The notes beneath the pieces are model-generated. The model had not been told where the DNA came from and searched no databases. It saw nothing but the letters and a program-made list of their open reading frames with translations. From contig JBAMJV010003250.1 in NCBI GenBank assembly GCA_037951105.1, forward strand, positions 199,001 to 263,000: 64,000 nucleotides of DNA, given 5' to 3'. This document shows, piece after piece, positions 59,301 to 64,000 of the stretch; position 1 is the first letter of the stretch; the number at the start of each line of letters is the position of its first letter. This DNA comes from Echinarachnius parma. Lineage: Eukaryota; Echinodermata; Echinoidea; Clypeasteroida; Echinarachniidae. A program made the translations under genes and the position numbers.

Positions 59301-59920
59301 TATTAAATTGCATTGCCTTACATTAAGGAATCAGGTACCCATGGATGAAATAAATACCTGTCGATCAGTATTTAGGATTTTGTTTGTACATCAAACTGCC
59401 AAAAAAAGCACTTTCTGTTGGAATGAAAAACATTTCATCAGAAGTTGCCAATTTCGCTTTGAAAAATCAGGGAATGGATTCACTATCCAGGATACTGGAT
59501 GCATCTGGGCAGCGATATCACAGACCAGTTCTAATACCACTAAGTTATTTGTACCTTGCAGGGACAAAATTTAGAAGAAAAACAATTTGGGGGCTACTTT
59601 CAACCTTGCCTGCAGGAAAATAACATTCCGAAATTGAAATTGCATTCTCTATGCAAATTTTTGGGGGTATCTTCATGATTTTTAGGGGCATTTCTGGGGC
59701 GCAATTCGCTGACCAGTTCTAATACTACTAAATTATTTGTACCTTGGTGCTTGCTCCCGCTACGGAACTGGAGACGCAGGCTGCGGCCAAACAGAGCCAA
59801 CCCACTCATGAGCTGCTGGGCGTAGGGGACGGAGACATCATGCTTGAATTCCACAAACGCAAAGCTCTTTTGTCTGCCCTCCCGGTCCTTTGGTATGTTG
59901 ACGTGCTTGAGGGGACCAGC
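56363..59920 (-). CDS. RBM7-like: RBM7/RBM11-type RNA-binding protein (5' incomplete)
   Basis: Minus-strand exons 59920-59743, 58564-58316, 57186-57078 and 56762-56363 join in phase (1, 1, 2) to 936 nt, 311 residues plus stop. The first encodes the second half of an RRM: AGPLKHVNIPKDREG, the RNP1 octamer KSFAFVEF, and then HDVSVPYAQQLMSG and LQFRSGS, the pattern of vertebrate RBM7. RBM7 is the RNA-binding subunit of the nuclear exosome targeting (NEXT) complex with ZCCHC8 and MTR4, acting on promoter upstream transcripts and snRNA in the nucleus. The next exons are Pro/Met/Gly-rich with HRSASAPDAL, which aligns with the phosphorylated RSFSSPE site of human RBM7. The last is rich in Arg, Asp, Ser and Tyr. 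The RNP2 half of the RRM and the start codon are missing, presumably in an exon beyond 64000. RBM11 is the alternative paralogue. Confidence 0.88.
56802..57018 (-). mobile_element. TTAA-type MITE fragment in the RBM7-like gene
   Basis: Reverse-orientation part: AAGGAATCTAGTAACATTG, then GTTCTCTCATAGCTTGTTG. It fills most of the last intron. Confidence 0.6.
58630..59205. repeat. Dispersed repeat, third family, in the RBM7-like gene
   Basis: Related to 52680-53312 (GATGGCCTGCCGTAGATTT, ACATTTGAAAAAATC, AAGCTAAACAACACG). Internal 30-bp duplication of TACAGATGGTACGGAATTCA (near 58867 and 58898). Confidence 0.6.
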
Positions 59921-60549
59921 CTAGGAAAAATATAGAAAGGAAATATGTTTATATCATAATCAAATTTACCAGGGGAAAAAATTAACAATTATTTAATTGT
60001 TTTCTTTATTTATTATCATTATTATTATTTTATTTTTTTGGAGGGGGGGGGGGGGGTCTGCTCTTCAAGCTTGCCTGCATAAAAATAGTGGTCAATCTAA
60101 TTTTTCATAAGAGTAATTTGTATAAGAATAAGATCAGCAAATCAAAGCGCCAAACATCAAGACCCCATGTCATTACCCCCCTCCCCCCCCCACAAAAAAA
60201 AAAATAAAATAAATAAATAAAAAATAAATAAAATAAAAAAATTAAAAAATAATAATAATAATACATTAATAAATACAAAAGTATGAAATTTGCATGCGTT
60301 GTTTCATTTGGCGGCGATTCTAAAAGGTTACTAAGCTCAGTCCCATGTGATTAATTTGGCGTAACCTTTCAGAAAGTAATTTTTTTAAAAGGAGAGGTAA
60401 TCAGTTGGAAATGAAAGCATACCCATACAAGATTACCTTGGGCTTATTCATATAGATATATGTTGCTTTGGTATTCATTTATTTTCCCAAAATATGTTTT
60501 TTGGGATCATTTTCCAAAGAAAAAAAAAAGTTTTTTTGTTTTTTTTCTG

Positions 60550-61985
60550 CTGATTTTTTTACCGATTTCGATCATTGATCAGATTTTGCCGATCCGATCA
60601 ACCGATCCGATCATCAAGGTCAGTTACAGCACTATTTTCTACCGAGAAAATGTATTTCTCGTAACCGGATCGGATCCGGCTCGGAAGCGATTATCGCCGG
60701 GAAATCGGATCGTTCCCGGATCGGATAACAGCATTACTCTCAAGTGACAAGTTTCAGATTGTTTTCACTTTCTGTAAAGTTCTTCAAAATTCTAGAATTT
60801 AGTGCTTTTTTTGGCGCTAATGCAGTTTCGAACCCCTTTTTTTTTTTTGTTTTTTTTTTCTCCAACGCTTTATTTGTCTTTAAACCCAACTAAATTAGTT
60901 CATATTACTCACTGCACTTTGTCCTTATCCCTCGATGGTCTGTTGTAATAGTTTGGTCAACATTTAAGCCCTTTTTTTTGGCAACTTTAATCAATGGTTT
61001 TGAAAGCGTCGCGGCACCAGCTTCGCGGTCGCAAAAATCGAAATAGCTGGACTTCACAAGCAGCTATGCTGGTGACATGAACGTGGAGAGAGTACCGAAC
61101 TCCTGCGCGCGCCGTACCAGTTACGTCCATATGTATGGTGGCTATAAATCTGAAAGGTAATCAATTGATCAAGCGGGTGGCCGTATGATCGTGTTTTTTT
61201 TAGTTAGCCATATTTAGAGCCACCATACATCGCTTCAGCTATGGATGTAACCGGTACGTCGCGTGCGAGCACGTACAACTGGAGTACGGTACTCTCTCCA
61301 CGTTCAAGTCACCGGTAGCTAACTGCATAGCTATGTAGCTGCTCGTGGCTCGTGGCTTTCAAAGCCATTGATTAAAGTCGCCAAAAAAGGGCTTAAATGT
61401 TGACCAAAATATTACAACAGACCATCGAGGGATAAGGACAAAGTGCAGTGAGTAATACAAACTGATTTAGTTGAGTTTAACTTGACAAATAAAGTGTTGG
61501 AAAAAAAAAAAAAAAAAAAAAAAGGGGTACGAAACTGCATTAGCGCCGTTTTTTTTGGAAGATCCTGGGTTCATGAGGTGTTCCCCAAATGATGAGTCAA
61601 TATAATAAAGATAATAAGGAAAATTGAGTTCTAGAGTAGAATTAATGTACAACAAAAATTGTCAATTGGCAATTTTCGTCAGTTTGAAGTGAACACTTTC
61701 TTCCTTGTTCATGTTCAGTCACTTCAGACTCAAGTTCAGGCCTTCACTCTTCAGCGTGCCAAAATAAGCATCACACAAGTTGATCGGATCGTTTGATCGG
61801 ATCGGCAAAAATCGATCGATGAAAATCGGATCGAAAAAAAAGTTTTTTGGGATCATTTTCCAATGAAAATTCAATGAAATTCAATGAAAATATTTGTTTG
61901 TTTGTTTGTTTGTTTTTTTCCGATCAACCATGATCGGATCGGGATCGGCATGCCGATCCGATGATCCGTTACAGCATTACCGGTG
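60550..61985. mobile_element. Nested palindromic composite with GATCGGATCGG ends
   Basis: Outer parts are rich in GATCGGATCGG and ATCCGATC (60570-60730, 61775-61970), each near a CAGCATTAC sequence. Inside, arms 60895-61160 and 61195-61475 form a second palindrome (for example CTTTGTCCTTATCCCTCGAT and its inverse). Poly-T/A tracts lie at the transitions. Confidence 0.7.
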
Positions 61986-62019
61986 ACGGTGTAAATTCTT
62001 CTACTTCCCTAACTGTGAT

Positions 62020-62795
62020 CAGCGCCGCGCTGTGAAGACGAGACGTTAACAAATGTTGAGAAATTTTGCGACGAGTGGTTTCAACAACTTTATATCTATT
62101 ATTATTTTTTTTTTTTTAGTTCTAGACATGAATTAAACCTTCAACCTACCTTGCATGCTATTTAATTTGTTGCAAAAGAATGATAACTTACCTCAAATTG
62201 ATGATGATGATGATGATGACTGTTATTTCCTTCGTCTTTGTTCGCTGCATGCAATGTCAGGTGACCGAAAACTCGTCGGCAATGCATGCTGGGATAGGAG
62301 GTATTCCGCGCGTAAGTGGCGATCGGTTGACTAATAAGCCAGGGACTGTACCGTACTCACACGTACGTGTACAGGGGTGTATCGCGCACGCAGAAATAGA
62401 TAGTCGTAGCAGACGACGAACTATCAATTGCTGTACAGAACGCGCGCACATCCAGGCTCGTACGCCAAAGTTTGACCTGCGACCTCGCGCATTGCCGACA
62501 AGTTTTCGATCACCTGATATTGCATGCAGCAAACAAATTTGGATACCATTTTCGTCACTTCTGTAATCTTGCCAGTTTTATAGTAAATTTCAGGATAAAT
62601 CAAACGAATGGAGCATCAGACGTTTTACAATTTGGATCATTGATGTCCATGCATAACATAATTTGTAAGTATGAACCGAGATATGTTATTTAAAGTATGA
62701 TATTGTTTTTTTTTTTATAAACTTGTGTGTTTGCCGTTATAGCCTATAAAGTGTTAGCATCACGGTATACACACCTCAGTATGCCAGACCTGGTT
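62020..62795. mobile_element. Second copy of the foldback-like element, inverted
   Basis: It is the reverse complement of most of 11728-12545, including the CATCATCATCAT stretch, the TTCGCTGCATGCAA core and the end CCTGGTTAGG. The terminal palindrome is reduced (GCGCCGCGC). Differences are scattered, so the two are related copies of a dispersed family, not a recent segmental duplication. Confidence 0.8.
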
Positions 62796-63726
62796 AGGTT
62801 ACTACTTCCCCTACAAAACTAAGCACAGAAAAAGAAAACTTAGAAAAGGTTTGAGGTAACATTAATAATTGTCAAGACTCAAGGTAGGCATCGTCATTCG
62901 GCGTTACATGGCGCGCGCACATGGACCATATTTTTGTACACGTAGTTTGCGCAATATTTGGCTGTGGGCAATGCAACTTCGCTATTGCAAGGGTGGAGGG
63001 ATATACTATTTTTCCAAATGTAATGCGGTCAAACAGCTGATTGAACCACGTACTATGCATGTGAAGTATAATACACAAGATATACTAGCAATAATCATAG
63101 ATCCGGTTCGTGTTTTGAATCGAGAAACTCGATCAATTTCAACCTCCGTAAGTCATTTTTTGCCGCATTTTCGCAGTGAACTTTGTTGAAATCTCAAATT
63201 TTCGAGCAATCGGCAGTAGTCCGCACTTTGGAAACTTACATTTTTGGATAATTCAGGTGTTTTTACAATATATTCTCGGAAGATTTGTCCGCCTCAAGCA
63301 GTCTCACATAATCATTTTGATGCTCGAACAGTGGTTTTGGGGCTTCGATTCAGTGATTTTAGCCGTCGTCGCCGAGGCCCGCCGCGTGTGCTGTCGCGCG
63401 AGCGGGTATTCAAATTGCGTGCAGAGATAGTGGGAGCGCACGCCGCGTGCGAGCCGGAGACCAAGCGAGCGACATCGGTCGGGAACGCAAAAGGTAAGCT
63501 CGCAGCGCGCCATTAAGTGAATGGCAAAAAAAAAAAAAATGGGTAAAATACCATATTTTGGCAAAATATCGGTATTTGTTTGGATTTTAAAGGGCATAAT
63601 GATCTACATTAGGTCAGTCCCGACTCATAGAATATAATTTGCATTAATTTCGCGCAATTTTCATTTGGTGATGCCTACTCAAGGAGTCAAGAGTCGAGAC
63701 AAACTTCCAAACGACAGATGCACCTG

Positions 63727-63828
63727 CAGTAGATTGACAAATCTATCGCTTTCATGGCCTTTTTGACATTATTATTGTTATTTTCACTGTCGGCATTCTA
63801 GAATGATAGATTTGTCGATCTACAGTTG
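63727..63828. repeat. Small stem-loop
   Basis: GTAGATTGACAAATCTATC is inverted as GATAGATTTGTCGATCTAC with a loop of about 60 bp. Confidence 0.75.
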
Positions 63829-64000
63829 GGCAATTCCACTGAAATTGTTCACTTGCGTAAAAAAAAAAAGTTGAGAGAAAGGCTTGGCAATACTTAAAAT
63901 CTTGAAGGATATAGTCCAAACCATCATATTTTACTTGAAACACAAGTAATCAACTCGCTTTTGTTCGTTTTTTATGCTGATGAACATGATACACTAAAAT

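Overview
The window is eukaryotic: genes are split into short exons with GT-AG introns, the DNA is AT-rich, and microsatellites, homopolymers and miniature inverted-repeat transposons are very abundant. The protein families (plexin-type PSI domain, receptor tyrosine kinase fold, Sushi/CCP module, RBM7-like RRM protein) and the repeat content suggest a marine invertebrate, perhaps an echinoderm or other deuterostome. The species is my guess; the animal assignment is firm.

Layout. 1-17 kb has no gene I can define except one orphan Sushi/CCP-like exon on the minus strand (12916-13221). The rest is repeats: a hAT-like element, a very long CTG/CTA microsatellite, G-homopolymer-associated repeats, a foldback-like element and an element built on a 16-bp motif. 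17.2-38.7 kb (+) holds the 3' part of a receptor gene: plexin-like PSI domain exons present twice through a 1.5-kb tandem duplication that keeps the frame, a short stalk, one transmembrane helix, and a complete tyrosine-kinase fold that has lost the beta3 lysine and the HRD aspartate. It ends in a short tyrosine-rich tail with a YxxM motif. All exon phases join without a stop. The 5' end was not found.

42.5-52.4 kb (+) holds what looks like a complete gene for a protein of about 1630 residues. It starts with an acylation-type N-terminus (MGCCPN...) and carries eight copies of a roughly 115-residue repeat in one large last exon. I do not recognise the family. 56.4-59.9 kb (-) holds the 3' four exons of an RBM7-type RNA-binding protein (nuclear exosome targeting); its first exon lies outside the window or was not found.

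Introns and spacers are full of mobile DNA: a 3.4-kb palindromic element that split an older LINE relic, a TTAA-targeting MITE family with an internal empty site that supports its target, a nested mariner-type MITE, a tRNA-derived SINE, and several hairpin elements. The receptor and the acylated repeat protein are same-strand neighbours and both look like membrane-proximal signalling proteins, but the sequence gives no direct evidence that they act together.
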